The notes: generated by a model from the sequence alone, not told the origin. A DNA stretch of 64,000 nucleotides from Streptomyces massasporeus (GCF_014648995.1 NZ_BMSE01000032.1:1-64000), one strand, 5' to 3'; positions 17,305-25,970 are shown, numbered from the stretch's first letter. Translations and numbers: made by a program.

Positions 17305-17345
17305 CCGGAGGGGGGACAGTCCAGTGGACCGCTCCCCCCCTCCGG
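17305..17345. terminator. Bidirectional terminator
   Basis: Arms 17305-17315 (CCGGAGGGGGG) and 17335-17345 pair perfectly over 11 bases with a 19-base loop. It sits between the rightward gene ending at 17290 and the leftward gene tail ending at 17354. Confidence 0.6.
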
Positions 17346-17353
17346 CATGCCGG

Positions 17354-17436
17354 CTACTTCACGTAGATGCCGTACGCGTTGTTGTGCAGGATTCGGTCGC
17401 TGCCGTACCAGTCGGCAAGCTCGCTGCCCGCCTTAC
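17354..17436 (-). pseudogene. C-terminal tail of a gene cut by the IS3 element
   Basis: The minus strand reads SELADWYGSDRILHNNAYGI and then YVK and a stop at 17354-17356. The frame runs straight into the IS3 end at about 17437, so the rest of the gene was separated or lost. I do not recognise the family. Confidence 0.5.
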
Positions 17437-17470
17437 TGGGGACTGCTGCATGATCGGGTGACAGCGGGGT

Positions 17471-18361
17471 TTATGCAGCCAGAGCTGCGGGTGGGGTCAT
17501 GATGGTCTCGTACTCAACGGGGGTCAATCGGTCCAGGCGTCGTTGCCGTCGGCGCCGGTGGTAGGTCCGCTCGATCCAGGTGACGATCGCGATCCGCAAC
17601 TCCTGGCGGGTGACCCAGACGCGGCGATTGAGGACGTTCTTCTGCAGCAGTGCGAAGAAGCTCTCCATTGCGGCGTTGTCGCCGGCGGCCCCGACCCGGC
17701 CCATTGAGCCGACCAGGCCGTGCCGGGTGAGGACGGCGGCGACCTTGCGGGACCGGAATTGCGATCCGCGGTCGGAGTGCACGATGCATCCCGCAGCGGG
17801 GCTGCGGCGGGCGACGGCGGACTCCAGCGCGGCCACCGCGAGGCGGGACTTCATCCGGGCGTCGATGGAATAGCCCACGATGCGGCCGGAGTACACGTCC
17901 TTGACCGCGCACAGATACAGCTTGCCCTCGCCGGTCGCGTGCTCGGTGATGTCCGTGAGCCACAACTGGTTCGGCCCGTCCGCGGTGAAGTTCCGCCGCA
18001 CCAGGTCATCGTGGACCGGTGGCCCGGCCTTGGCGTTCTTCTCGCGGCCCCTGCGTTTGCCGAAGGCACTCCACCAGCCGTTGTCCCGGCAGATCCGCCA
18101 GGCGGTCCGCTCGGCCATCGCCTCACCGGCGGCGCGGGCCTCGTCGAGCAGGAAGCGGTGGCCGAACTCTGGATCGTCGCGGTGCGCGTCGAACAGGGCG
18201 TTGGCCCGGTATGCCTCGGTCAGTTCGGCGTCGGTGGCAGGCCGGGCCAGCCACCGGTAGTAGGGCTGGCGGGTCAGCCCGAGCACCCGGCACGTCACCG
18301 CCACCGGCACCCGGTGAGGGGCAGCGGCGGCGGCCAGCTCGCGGACGAGCGGGTACATCAT
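17471..18361 (-). CDS. IS3-family transposase OrfB (DDE integrase)
   Basis: 296 residues starting ATGATG at 18361, overlapping the end of orfA by four bases. It has the HTH_21 region (about 20-75), then the rve integrase core: LWLTDITEHATGEGKLYLC (first Asp), IVHSDRGSQFRSRKV (second Asp in HSDRGSQF) and AAMESFFALLQKNVL (Glu in MESFF). All three catalytic residues are present and the frame is intact, so the element may be active. In IS3 elements the full transposase is an OrfAB fusion made by frameshifting. Confidence 0.9.
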   Translation of the reverse strand: MMYPLVRELAAAAAPHRVPVAVTCRVLGLTRQPYYRWLARPATDAELTEAYRANALFDAHRDDPEFGHRFLLDEARAAGEAMAERTAWRICRDNGWWSAFGKRRGREKNAKAGPPVHDDLVRRNFTADGPNQLWLTDITEHATGEGKLYLCAVKDVYSGRIVGYSIDARMKSRLAVAALESAVARRSPAAGCIVHSDRGSQFRSRKVAAVLTRHGLVGSMGRVGAAGDNAAMESFFALLQKNVLNRRVWVTRQELRIAIVTWIERTYHRRRRQRRLDRLTPVEYETIMTPPAALAA

Positions 18362-18651
18362 TTTGCCGGCAGGTTCGCCTGCGACAGATACGCCGCAGCC
18401 CTCCTGAGCACCTCGTTCTCCTGCTCCAGCAACCGGATCCGCTTGCGGGCCTCGCGCAGCTCGGCCGACTCACCCGAAGTCGTTGCGGGCCTGGCGCCCT
18501 CATCGGTGTCGGCGCGGCGCAGCCACTTCGCCAACGTGATCGGGTGGACCCCGAAGTCGACGGCAATCTGTTCCAGCGTGACGCCGGGCTCGCGGTTGCG
18601 CGCGACCCGCACGACGTCCTCGCGGAACTCCTTCGGATACGGCTTGGGCAC
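18358..18651 (-). CDS. IS3-family OrfA (HTH_Tnp_1)
   Basis: 97 residues: MPKPYPKEFREDVVRVARNR, then a helix-turn-helix (TLEQIAVDFGVHPITLAKWL) and a Leu-zipper-like coiled coil (LREARKRIRLLEQENEVLRR). This is the usual DNA-end-binding OrfA of IS3 elements. It ends with a frame overlap to orfB. Confidence 0.9.
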   Translation of the reverse strand: MPKPYPKEFREDVVRVARNREPGVTLEQIAVDFGVHPITLAKWLRRADTDEGARPATTSGESAELREARKRIRLLEQENEVLRRAAAYLSQANLPAK

Positions 18652-18786
18652 TGCAACATCCTTCCAGGCCGCCTCTCAGCAAGCCAGGTCAGGTGTCACC
18701 CAACCGTGCAGCAGTCCCAGGAGTGCGCGGACGCCGGTATCCATGCGGGCAGCGGGGTGCCAGGTATCGCTGCAGGGAGAAGGCGA

Positions 18787-19263
18787 TCAGCTCATCCGCT
18801 TGCCCCTGTCCTGGTGGAACGCCACAATCGCCTTCCGTACTTCGGGTGCCCGCTCCCACTCCGCTGCGTGTTCGCCCTCGGGCGTGCGCCAGTGCCGCAC
18901 GAGCCCGTCGGCGATGCCGGCGACGTCGTCCGGAGCGGCAAAGGTGCGGCGCAGCGGCGTGACGGGTGCTTCGAGGAGAACGTCCTGGGCGTGGGGACCG
19001 AGCTTGGCGTAGGACCAGCCGGTCTCGTCGTCCCAGGACAGTCGGAGCCCGCCCCACGCGCCGGTGCGGCTGACATCCCAGACCAGGAGCACGTAGATCG
19101 TGTCTCGGCGGTCGGTCTCGTAGTACGGGCGCAGGGCGATGTCGGCCCGGACGATCCCGGCCGGGATGCCCCGGTCGGTGGGCGCCTGGTCGACGGCTCT
19201 CACATAGGGCCAGTGCGGCTTGAGCCCGGGCCACACGGGCGGATCGAGCAGCACCGCAGTCAT
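18787..19263 (-). CDS. Conserved Streptomyces protein, possibly DUF6292-like
   Basis: From ATG 19263 the product has 158 residues: HWPYVRAVDQAPTDRGIPAG, PYYETDRRDTIYVLLVWDV, LSWDDETGWSYAKLGPHAQD and WERAPEVRKAIVAFHQDRGK. The 'YVRAV..AL...GI' opening and the 'WDDETGW' phrase recall DUF6292-type proteins, but I am not certain. The open frame continues upstream to 19575 with no better start, and the N-terminal region appears frameshifted. A decayed second copy is at 35.2 kb. Function unknown. Confidence 0.5.
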   Translation of the reverse strand: MTAVLLDPPVWPGLKPHWPYVRAVDQAPTDRGIPAGIVRADIALRPYYETDRRDTIYVLLVWDVSRTGAWGGLRLSWDDETGWSYAKLGPHAQDVLLEAPVTPLRRTFAAPDDVAGIADGLVRHWRTPEGEHAAEWERAPEVRKAIVAFHQDRGKRMS

Positions 19264-19513
19264 CTCCTCGAAGCGGGGCGCCGGGTCATGAGGCACAGCG
19301 AAGGGCTGCGGCGGGTCCGATGATGCTGGGCCCGTACTTGTCGCGGACTTGGTCGTTGGCGGCTTCAGGCAGATGCACGGCCGCGCGGGCTTCGACCACC
19401 GCATCCTCCTGCCCTGACCGTCACCCTCGTTACCACCGATTACGGGACAGAGCCGCTCGTTTGACAGACCCAGCTGCGGCCAGCCGGTGGGCGGGCGCTG
19501 CAACCCAGAAAGG

Positions 19514-20863
19514 TCACCCCATGAGAAGTGCTCCATCCCATGTAGCTGGGATGGGTGGGGCCCCGCTACGGGCATCCGTGTAGGAAAGCAACGTTAGGGC
19601 GACGCCAGCTGCGCCTTGGAGCACGCCGGGCTCATCAACCGCAGGGCCATTCACGTTTTGCGACAGAAGGTAGCGATAGCCAAACGCCGTGGTTGGGTCA
19701 AAGCTCCGAGCGAGTTGGAGGGCCATCTGGTCGGCACCTTCCCACAGTGCTGGATGTCCAGTGTCAGATGCCATCCGCACCGCTGCAAGCAAGACTCCAG
19801 CTCGACCGTGACAGATCGTGGCATCCGGGATATCAGCGCTTCCGTAGGGCCGTTGGAAGATCGAGCGCATTGCGTCGACACTCACCTGGGTCAGCATAGG
19901 GTCCTTGAGCGCCCGTCCCGCTAGGTACAAGGCTCGTGCCACACCAGCCGTTCCGTAGCACCAGTCTGACCTAGGCGTGACGGAAGGCGCTGTGCTTCCA
20001 ACCTTGCCGGTCTCGTCCTCGAACGCAACGCGGCCAGGCCAGAATGTGCCTTGTTCTCCGACGATGCGTTTCCGCATGACCCAGTTGGCCATGGTGCGTA
20101 TGGCGTCGAGCATGCCAGGGGTTCTATGTCCGGCTCGGTGCGCAAGGGCCATCAGCGACATGGGCCCGCATATGCCGTGCGCGATGCCGAGGTTGAACTC
20201 ACCGTGCGGGTAGGCCGCTCTGTCTGCTTCTGGCGCCGCATTTAACTGTGGGTCGGTCCACCAGCCCGGTACCTGCTCACCGTGAACCAGTATCGGGCGG
20301 GCCATCCTGACCATTAGGCCTAGCACATCCTGCAGGGTGCTTGAGGAGGCTGCATGGCCCAAGCTGGCGCCGATAATCAGGCCGCGTCCACCGCGAGCAA
20401 GCCCGCTGATGACATCGTACTCCGCGTACGCTAACCCCGGCCCGTCTGTGCGCAGTCGCTGGCTGATCCTGTTCAGCAAGTCGCGTACCGCGGATACATG
20501 CGCCGGAGCAGCATCGTTCAAAAATTTAGTGTACCCGCCGTGTATTTGGGAGTGAAGGTACGCAGCGTGAAGTAGATCGCCGACGGTGTCCACGGTTGCG
20601 GATCTGAGGGCTGTCGCGAGATGGGCGTGCGCTGCAATAGCCCAATCGATGTCGTCCAGGGCAAGGCGGGTGTAGAGCATAGCGATCCCGGTGTGCCCAA
20701 GCAGCAACTGAGCGGGATGCCAGTGAGGGAAGCGGATGTGTGCTGGAACTTGAGCACGGGATTGTTGGGTTAGCCGGTCGACGTCATCCGGCATGCGCAG
20801 CCGCTCTGCCACAGCTCTAACGACGCATATAACCTGGCTAGGTGCTTGCGGAGCTCCTTTCAT
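19514..20863 (-). CDS. lanC: LanC-type lanthipeptide cyclase
   Basis: A 449-residue LanC cyclase. The zinc ligands are visible: Cys302 in DWCYGTAGVARAL and Cys351-His352 in ATICHGRAGVLLAA; FNLGIAHGICGPMSLMAL is the conserved His-Gly block of the barrel. LanC closes thioether rings by adding Cys thiols to dehydrated Ser/Thr of the precursor. Its ATG overlaps the lanB stop by four bases, so the two are translationally coupled. The length matches stand-alone LanC (about 400-450). With the full-length LanB and the precursor at 24.1-24.2 kb it makes a complete class I core. Confidence 0.93.
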   Translation of the reverse strand: MKGAPQAPSQVICVVRAVAERLRMPDDVDRLTQQSRAQVPAHIRFPHWHPAQLLLGHTGIAMLYTRLALDDIDWAIAAHAHLATALRSATVDTVGDLLHAAYLHSQIHGGYTKFLNDAAPAHVSAVRDLLNRISQRLRTDGPGLAYAEYDVISGLARGGRGLIIGASLGHAASSSTLQDVLGLMVRMARPILVHGEQVPGWWTDPQLNAAPEADRAAYPHGEFNLGIAHGICGPMSLMALAHRAGHRTPGMLDAIRTMANWVMRKRIVGEQGTFWPGRVAFEDETGKVGSTAPSVTPRSDWCYGTAGVARALYLAGRALKDPMLTQVSVDAMRSIFQRPYGSADIPDATICHGRAGVLLAAVRMASDTGHPALWEGADQMALQLARSFDPTTAFGYRYLLSQNVNGPAVDEPGVLQGAAGVALTLLSYTDARSGAPPIPATWDGALLMG

Positions 20864-23800
20864 CGGCCATGGCGCATTCTGTCGAGCCGTAGCACGAGGG
20901 ACTCCCGGGCTGTAGCATATGTGAGGACTTCTTTGGCGGGATCGACCCCGAGTAACCGGTTGCAGTGCATGTGTGCCAGGCTCATAGCTATGGAACCGAC
21001 CGATTCGGGTGCGGATCCTTCATGACTGGCCTCCCCCCGCAGAATTTCGCGTAATTCGACCAGAGCCGCACGCCGCGCCCCCCACGATTCTCCGATCACT
21101 GACTCCCGCGCTGAACCGCGCTCCGTCATCAACGTGCACAGCAGCTGTTTCTGTGGCCTTGGCACGCGGCTATGAGGAGACACATTCTGCGTGACATCGA
21201 GCAGATGCAGCATCTCGGTGGTCGTCGTGCAGAGATGTGACAGAATATCCAGTACGCCTAAGGCAGCAAGGGACACATCAGAGAGCCCCGCCAACTGTCC
21301 TTCCTGCGATATTAGATGTCGGAGTACAATCATGCTGTCGGCGTGGAATACTTGCTCGGCATGGGCGATGGCCTGTGAGCCGCCGTAACGGTGGATCTCG
21401 GGCTCGTAGGTATCGAGCACTAGCCGAGCCAAGAGGCCGGCGTCCATTAGGTCCGCTGCCCAGGAGCGCAACTCGGGCAACAATGCACTCCAGATCGACT
21501 TGGCACTGCCGTGGAACCTCAGGCGCAGATGGGCTTCAGGGTCTGCGTAGCGAATGAAGAACCAGGTGTCAGCGCCGATGGCTGAGGCGGCGTCAGTCAG
21601 TCGCGTGAGATGACGAGTGAGCACGGCGAACTCATGGCGTTCGGGGACATAGAGTTTCGCGTATAGCCATTCGCCGCCCGGCAAGTGGCGGAGTTCGTCG
21701 TACGACGCGCGGCTGCCCAGGCGCACCGCCTCGCTTCGCGCTTGCGGGGCAGGGTGGCGGACGCCGTTCTTGGCCCGCTGATCGCTTCTCAGGAGGGGAA
21801 AGAGGAACTCGCTTGCGTGTGATCCGTCCGGGCCGCAGAACCAATCGTTGCGCGCGGCGCCACCGAAGCGCTCAATCACGGCCAAGCCAAAGCCCCTGCG
21901 TAGTTCGTCCCGGAAGATATGCTGGTGGAGTGGATCGTCAAGGTCTACCGCAATGCGGTTGTCTCCTCTCCCCAGCAGGACGTGTCTGGGGACATCCCAT
22001 TGGTGACGCCATCGGTCAATCTCAGCTGTCCACTGAGAGTCGTCGGAGGCAGATGATGCAGCGGACAGTTGCTCATCCGGCGTCCAGTGTGCGGGACACA
22101 GGATGGACCGACCGTATGTGACGCGGGGTAGCGCCGGCGCCGTTGCCCAGGTGCCCCAGCTCCAGCCTCCGAGCGCCTCCTCTCCCTGATTGCCCAGTTC
22201 GATAAGGAAGCGTGCCACGTTCGGTACATGACCGCTCCTCGGATTGATCATGGAGTAGGTCACAGGACGTACCCGCTGTCCAGTGACCGTCCATATGAGT
22301 TCCAGACGATCGAGGCTGGCCTGGACTTCTAGGTGCTCCAGGCTCAGGTCTTGCACCGTGGACGTCGCGGCAGGGCCCGTTCCGAGGGGAATCCTGTGTG
22401 GCAGCCACTGGGGCACGTTGGTCACATTGGCTGAGCGAGCCACTGAGGGACGGAAGGAGACCATCGCGGCCAGCTCCCCGAAGTGGTCCGTCGTCCCGGC
22501 GACGTTGACCAGGTGCTGTATCCGGGACTCCGCAGATGCCCCGAGCGGAGCCACGAAGCGCCCGTAGGCTGCCCCCGTCATGGGGGAGATGGGGCTTAGC
22601 CCCAGCACGATGCGGAAGTCACCCGCGGACAGCGCCTCCCAGCTCGCCGCTACTACCTCCGCACCGACGTCCGCGGAACGCGGGGGCCGATCGCGACCAG
22701 CAGGGGAGAGCCGTCGCACGATCGCGTCGTCAAGAACGATCTCTTGTGTGCCGCGGCGCTTGGCGTCGAAGAGCAACTCGCCGAGCAGCCGGTCCCGCTT
22801 GGTCGCAGATGGTCTGTGTTCATCTACGCGGCTTCCGTTGGCTGGTGGTAGGCAGCCGAGACCACGCACCTCGTCGAGGAGCTCCAGTACTGGAACTGCT
22901 TGGTCTAATCCATACCGTTCGATAAAGCGCCCGTGGTAGGTGCGCATGATCTCGTTACCTGGGTGCTCAGGTGCACTCCTCCACAGCGCATCTGCTGCCT
23001 TTGCCACCTCTTCCCCCACTGCTACAGGGAGGGTCACGCGGGCATCGAACAGCAGATCACATTGGAGAGGGTGATCGGCTGGTGTCAGCGCCTGCATCCG
23101 CTCCGTGGCATCGACCAGCACGGCATGACGGGTTGCTGGAGTCGAGGCATCGAACGCTCCCAGCGCCTTCTGAATACTGTGCAACGCCCCGACGACTGAG
23201 TGGTCGATTCCGTCGAGCCGGTCCAGGAGGTAACTGAGTGGGTCCATGCAGTCAGACGGAGGCATAAGGTCTGTGAGTAAGAAATGGCCTGCCACAAGCT
23301 GCTCAAGACAGCGCTCAACCGCTTCCTCAGGAGCCTGGGGAAACTGGTTGCGTACCACCTTCAGAAGGTGCTCAAAGGTCACTGGCGCCTGGGCTGCCCT
23401 CAAGACCGCGCGGACCACTGAGGTGTAGCGGACTGAGGGTGACAATGCGTGCCCGGCTCCGCTGTACGTGTCGACCAGTACCAGTCTGCCATCACGCACA
23501 GTGTGCAGATTGTTGACCACCAGGCGGGTTCGCCTTAACAGGGGCCGCACGGTCAGGAGAGATTTCAGAAGTTCGTGCAGCCATCCTGAGTCGGGTCGGC
23601 TCATGCCGCGGTGCTCACGGCCGATGGCCAGCTCCGGGCTGCGTCCGAGATCAGCGAGGCCGACACCGGCAAACAGGCCGAAGGGGGTGGGACGTTGCGT
23701 CATGCGCATGTGATATTTAGTGAGGGAAGTAGTGACGCGCCGCAGCACTTTTCGCCGAATCGGCTGGCCTCCAGCCACACGCAGCGCGTCAGCTGCCAGG

Positions 23801-24033
23801 CTAGGGCTTGCCAGTTGGACTGCCGTCATGAATTCAGGGATCGAGGTCAGCGCTGTCACGTGTCGACGCATTCCTGGTTCGCTATCCAGGCTGACCATCG
23901 TCCCCGACGCGATTCCTTCGACGCTGCCTGTCAGACGCTTTTCGCTGCTCTGCGACGAAGGCAGGGCTGCGGCACGCAGCAAGACTGGGCCAGAACACTC
24001 GTATGACTGGTCTGTGTGATCTTGCGCTGTCAT
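20860..24033 (-). CDS. lanB: LanB-type class I lanthipeptide dehydratase (full length)
   Basis: I choose ATG 24033 (GGAGAGGGGATCAGGG upstream; the open frame begins at 24102 but includes the terminator hairpin), giving 1057 residues. The N-terminal two thirds is the glutamylation domain (TKYHMRMTQRPTPFGLFAG is a signature block), which activates Ser/Thr with glutamyl-tRNA in characterised relatives. The last third is the SpaB_C-type elimination domain (WLYAKLYVPERHEF, then DTWFFIRYADPEAHLRLRFH). Both domains in one chain mark class I lanthipeptide enzymes, not the split thiopeptide form. It acts on the precursor at 24103-24246. Confidence 0.92.
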   Translation of the reverse strand: MTAQDHTDQSYECSGPVLLRAAALPSSQSSEKRLTGSVEGIASGTMVSLDSEPGMRRHVTALTSIPEFMTAVQLASPSLAADALRVAGGQPIRRKVLRRVTTSLTKYHMRMTQRPTPFGLFAGVGLADLGRSPELAIGREHRGMSRPDSGWLHELLKSLLTVRPLLRRTRLVVNNLHTVRDGRLVLVDTYSGAGHALSPSVRYTSVVRAVLRAAQAPVTFEHLLKVVRNQFPQAPEEAVERCLEQLVAGHFLLTDLMPPSDCMDPLSYLLDRLDGIDHSVVGALHSIQKALGAFDASTPATRHAVLVDATERMQALTPADHPLQCDLLFDARVTLPVAVGEEVAKAADALWRSAPEHPGNEIMRTYHGRFIERYGLDQAVPVLELLDEVRGLGCLPPANGSRVDEHRPSATKRDRLLGELLFDAKRRGTQEIVLDDAIVRRLSPAGRDRPPRSADVGAEVVAASWEALSAGDFRIVLGLSPISPMTGAAYGRFVAPLGASAESRIQHLVNVAGTTDHFGELAAMVSFRPSVARSANVTNVPQWLPHRIPLGTGPAATSTVQDLSLEHLEVQASLDRLELIWTVTGQRVRPVTYSMINPRSGHVPNVARFLIELGNQGEEALGGWSWGTWATAPALPRVTYGRSILCPAHWTPDEQLSAASSASDDSQWTAEIDRWRHQWDVPRHVLLGRGDNRIAVDLDDPLHQHIFRDELRRGFGLAVIERFGGAARNDWFCGPDGSHASEFLFPLLRSDQRAKNGVRHPAPQARSEAVRLGSRASYDELRHLPGGEWLYAKLYVPERHEFAVLTRHLTRLTDAASAIGADTWFFIRYADPEAHLRLRFHGSAKSIWSALLPELRSWAADLMDAGLLARLVLDTYEPEIHRYGGSQAIAHAEQVFHADSMIVLRHLISQEGQLAGLSDVSLAALGVLDILSHLCTTTTEMLHLLDVTQNVSPHSRVPRPQKQLLCTLMTERGSARESVIGESWGARRAALVELREILRGEASHEGSAPESVGSIAMSLAHMHCNRLLGVDPAKEVLTYATARESLVLRLDRMRHGR

Positions 24034-24066
24034 TGCAGCCCTGATCCCCTCTCCAATGCCTTCTGG

Positions 24067-24096
24067 TGCCGGGCGGGGCTGATGCCCCGCCCGGCA
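24067..24096 (-). terminator. Hairpin between lanA and lanB, probable attenuator
   Basis: A perfect 13-bp stem (24067-24079 with 24084-24096) and TGAT loop, starting six bases after the lanA stop and ending 33 bases before the lanB start. In lanthipeptide operons such a partial terminator lowers enzyme mRNA relative to precursor mRNA. No T-run follows, so read-through to lanB is likely. Confidence 0.75.
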
Positions 24097-24102
24097 TGTC
24101 AT

Positions 24103-24246
24103 TCACTCACCGGCGAAGCAGAACCCGCCGCATGAGACCCAGCAGAAGCTGGGACTGGTGGCCCTGGACGAGAGCTCGACCGGGTTCTGCAGCGCTTCGA
24201 CGTTCAGGTCGAGATCAAATTCTTCTTCGATCACAACGGTGGGCAC
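24103..24246 (-). CDS. lanA: Class I lanthipeptide precursor peptide
   Basis: GTG 24246 sits eight bases after a perfect GGAGG. The 47-residue product starts MPTVVIEEEFDLDLNVEALQ and ends SPSFCWVSCGGFCFAGE. FDLDL at residues 10-14 matches the F(N/D)LD leader box recognised by LanB enzymes. The C-terminal core has three Cys (35, 39, 43) and Ser/Thr at 26, 27, 30, 31, 33 and 38, enough for up to three thioether rings. It lies directly upstream of, and in the same direction as, lanB and lanC, with a strong promoter at 24353-24381 and an attenuator-like hairpin after it. The core does not resemble nisin or other lantibiotics I know. The leader cleavage site is not obvious. Confidence 0.88.
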   Translation of the reverse strand: MPTVVIEEEFDLDLNVEALQNPVELSSRATSPSFCWVSCGGFCFAGE

Positions 24247-24352
24247 TTAAAACCTCCGGGTGAAATCTGCCGACTCAAAAGGACACTGATGAGATTCACG
24301 TCCATCAGCAGCAACAAATTCGAAGCAACGCCCCATCGGCCGGATGCAAAGG

Positions 24353-24381
24353 ACCATATGAGGGAGAATCAGGTTCGTCAA
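24353..24381 (-). promoter_or_regulatory. Promoter of the lanABC transcript
   Basis: On the minus strand TTGACG (24376-24381) and TATGGT (24353-24358) are separated by exactly 17 bases, a near-consensus housekeeping promoter. Transcription would start near 24346, leaving a leader of about 100 bases before lanA. Confidence 0.6.
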
Positions 24382-24411
24382 GCATTGCCTGTTCAGTTAC
24401 CACGACGACGA

Positions 24412-24426
24412 TCTAGATTGTCTAGA
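24412..24426. promoter_or_regulatory. Paired TCTAGA sites upstream of the lan promoter
   Basis: TCTAGATTGTCTAGA: two palindromic hexamers three bases apart, about 30 bases upstream of the -35 box. The place and symmetry suit a regulator site, but the regulator is unknown. Confidence 0.35.
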
Positions 24427-25053
24427 CAGCCTCAGCGCAACCGGCACACCTCCCGTACTGGACGCACTTAACGCGACACAGAAAACCAAGAATCAAGCCA
24501 ATAGGCGAATCGTCGCGTTTGCTGCCAAAAGTCAATGCTGAGACGTCGAGCCCTTCATCCTAGAGATCAAACCTTCCTCATGCGAAGAACCCGCGAGACG
24601 ACGCAGCAAGACATAAGTAAATCTCCCGCCGCGACTCTCGAACGCATCCAACGGAATTTCTGGCACTCCGCGTTGGCGGACACCAATGCAGTGGGCGTGA
24701 TGCCAGCGTGATACAGCCCTCCACTGCACTACAACCATTACACCTATGGTGCAGCCGGCACGCGTTCCGGAAGAGCTGTGCAGGCACGGCCCCCTCCACT
24801 CATGCGAGAGCAGAGAAGGGCTACGCCCTCGACAGTTCCAAACACCGGGCACCAACAAGTGTGCAGTTGGGCCGCACAGGGCCCAGTCGAACGCGGTCGT
24901 CGTTACGGCATGTCCAAGCCGCTGGACCTCCCCAGCCCGGCTGCAGCGCGTCGATCTCCGACACTGACCGGGTGGAGAGAGTCCCGCGTGTTGAGGGCCG
25001 TGCTGGTTCATCTCGCGAGTGGGGCGAGCTGCCGGCAACCGTGAGCAGTCTTC
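24427..25053. other. Upstream region of the lan cluster, no clear gene
   Basis: About 630 bases with somewhat lower GC. A minus-strand frame from about 24738 to 24532 could encode a short protein (ending IPLDAFESRGGRFTYVLLRR and beyond), but it has no good ribosome site. It holds one copy of the 13-mer TACAACCATTACA (24730-24742), repeated at 25319-25331. Confidence 0.35.
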
Positions 25054-25287
25054 TCAGGGCGCTGGGTGTACTCGAACCCTACGGTTGTCTGCCAACTCGC
25101 GATTGCCGTCAGCAGGAAGGGATTTCAGCAACTCGCCACCACAGAGGACCGCCATGCATCCGCAAGCCGATTGGCAGTACTCGATGTCGCCTTCGGATGT
25201 TCGATGCCGAGACAGCAGGACCCACTGCGTGCTGCCCTCAACCGGTGACCAGCAGACGGGGCAGCGATCGATACCGGTGTCATCCAT
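25054..25287 (-). CDS. Small zinc-ribbon protein
   Basis: 77 residues from ATG 25287 with AAGGTGG six bases upstream. MDDTGIDRCPVCWSPVEG has a CPVC knuckle; the second half has YCQSACGCMAVLCGGELLK. WVLLSRHRTSEGDIEYC is a phrase found in small Streptomyces zinc proteins with a single ribbon. Function unknown. A possible promoter (TTGAAT, 18 bases, TAGGTC) lies in 25294-25345. It sits between the nitroreductase and lanA on the same strand and may belong to the lan cluster. Confidence 0.6.
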   Translation of the reverse strand: MDDTGIDRCPVCWSPVEGSTQWVLLSRHRTSEGDIEYCQSACGCMAVLCGGELLKSLPADGNRELADNRRVRVHPAP

Positions 25288-25318
25288 GCAGCCACCTTGT
25301 TGCAATGACCTAAGACAT

Positions 25319-25331
25319 TACAACCATTACA
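25319..25331. repeat. 13-mer TACAACCATTACA, second copy
   Basis: Exact copy of the sequence at 24730-24742, about 32 bases upstream of the zinc-ribbon gene start. Could be a shared regulatory site. Confidence 0.35.
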
Positions 25332-25360
25332 TTCAATGGCGGCACGTGTCAGGTCGTCAC

Positions 25361-25912
25361 CTATCTGTGCAGAGACAGCTGACTGAGCCGGCTCGACACA
25401 TCACACAACGAGCGACGCCGCCTCGCCGGGTTGGCCCTTGGTGTGCCGATGTACAGCCATCCCAGCAGGTTCTCCTCGCCCTTCAACCCCAGCAGCTGAC
25501 GTACGTGGGCCGAGCGTACGGCAGCACCGGTTCGCCAGATGCTGCCGAACCCCCGCGTGTGCAGTAACAGCATCAGCGAGTTGGTCATGGCGCTGGTCGC
25601 CGCAAGTTGCTCCCATTCCGGGACCTTGTGGCCTTGGGCCGGGGTGAAGACCAACGAAGCCAACAGCGGCGCACGTTGCACCTTGGCTGCAGCCTGCGAT
25701 CGCCGTTCCGCGGGGGCCTCCTCGGCGAAGCAGGCTCCGAGCTCACTGCGGTCGTCGCCGCGTATGAGTACCCAACGCCACGGACGCAGCAGGCCATGGT
25801 CTGGAGCTGTCGCGGCCACCTTGAGCAGGTAGGCGAACTCCTCGTCGCTGGGAGCAGGGTCGACCAGATGGTGCTCACTGCGGCGCGTCAGCATCGCGGT
25901 GATGACGTCCAT
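25361..25912 (-). CDS. Nitroreductase-family flavoprotein
   Basis: ATG 25912 follows GAGAGGGAC with nine bases of spacing, better than ATG 25951; this gives 183 residues. MDVITAMLTRRSEHHLVDPA opens the protein; AATAPDHGLLRPWRWVLIRG and NSLMLLLHTRGFGSIWRTGA are the FMN-binding blocks of the compact YdjA-like nitroreductases; GWLYIGTPRA closes it. These FMN enzymes reduce or dehydrogenate small substrates with NAD(P)H. In RiPP clusters relatives can oxidise azolines, but no azole-forming cyclodehydratase is present here. Stop at 25361. Gene order suggests cotranscription with the EamA gene. Confidence 0.8.
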   Translation of the reverse strand: MDVITAMLTRRSEHHLVDPAPSDEEFAYLLKVAATAPDHGLLRPWRWVLIRGDDRSELGACFAEEAPAERRSQAAAKVQRAPLLASLVFTPAQGHKVPEWEQLAATSAMTNSLMLLLHTRGFGSIWRTGAAVRSAHVRQLLGLKGEENLLGWLYIGTPRANPARRRRSLCDVSSRLSQLSLHR

Positions 25913-25970
25913 AAGACTCAGTCCCTCTCGGTTTAATGGATACCGGTCCATCACCGACCTGTCGTAGCCG

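Larger units (their letters stand above)
17437..18719 (-). mobile_element. IS3-family insertion sequence
   Basis: About 1.28 kb with imperfect inverted ends: left GGACTGCTGCATGATCGGGT (from 17440) and right, read inward, GGACTGCTGCACGGTTGGGT (from 18717). Both begin with TG as IS3 ends do. It holds orfA and orfB in the usual overlapping order. I see no clear target duplication. Confidence 0.85.

Noticed and set aside
24532..25038. Leftward 168-residue frame upstream of lanA, considered as a second precursor or regulator
   Set aside because: No ribosome site, no leader motif or Cys-rich core, and unusual composition; left as unassigned.
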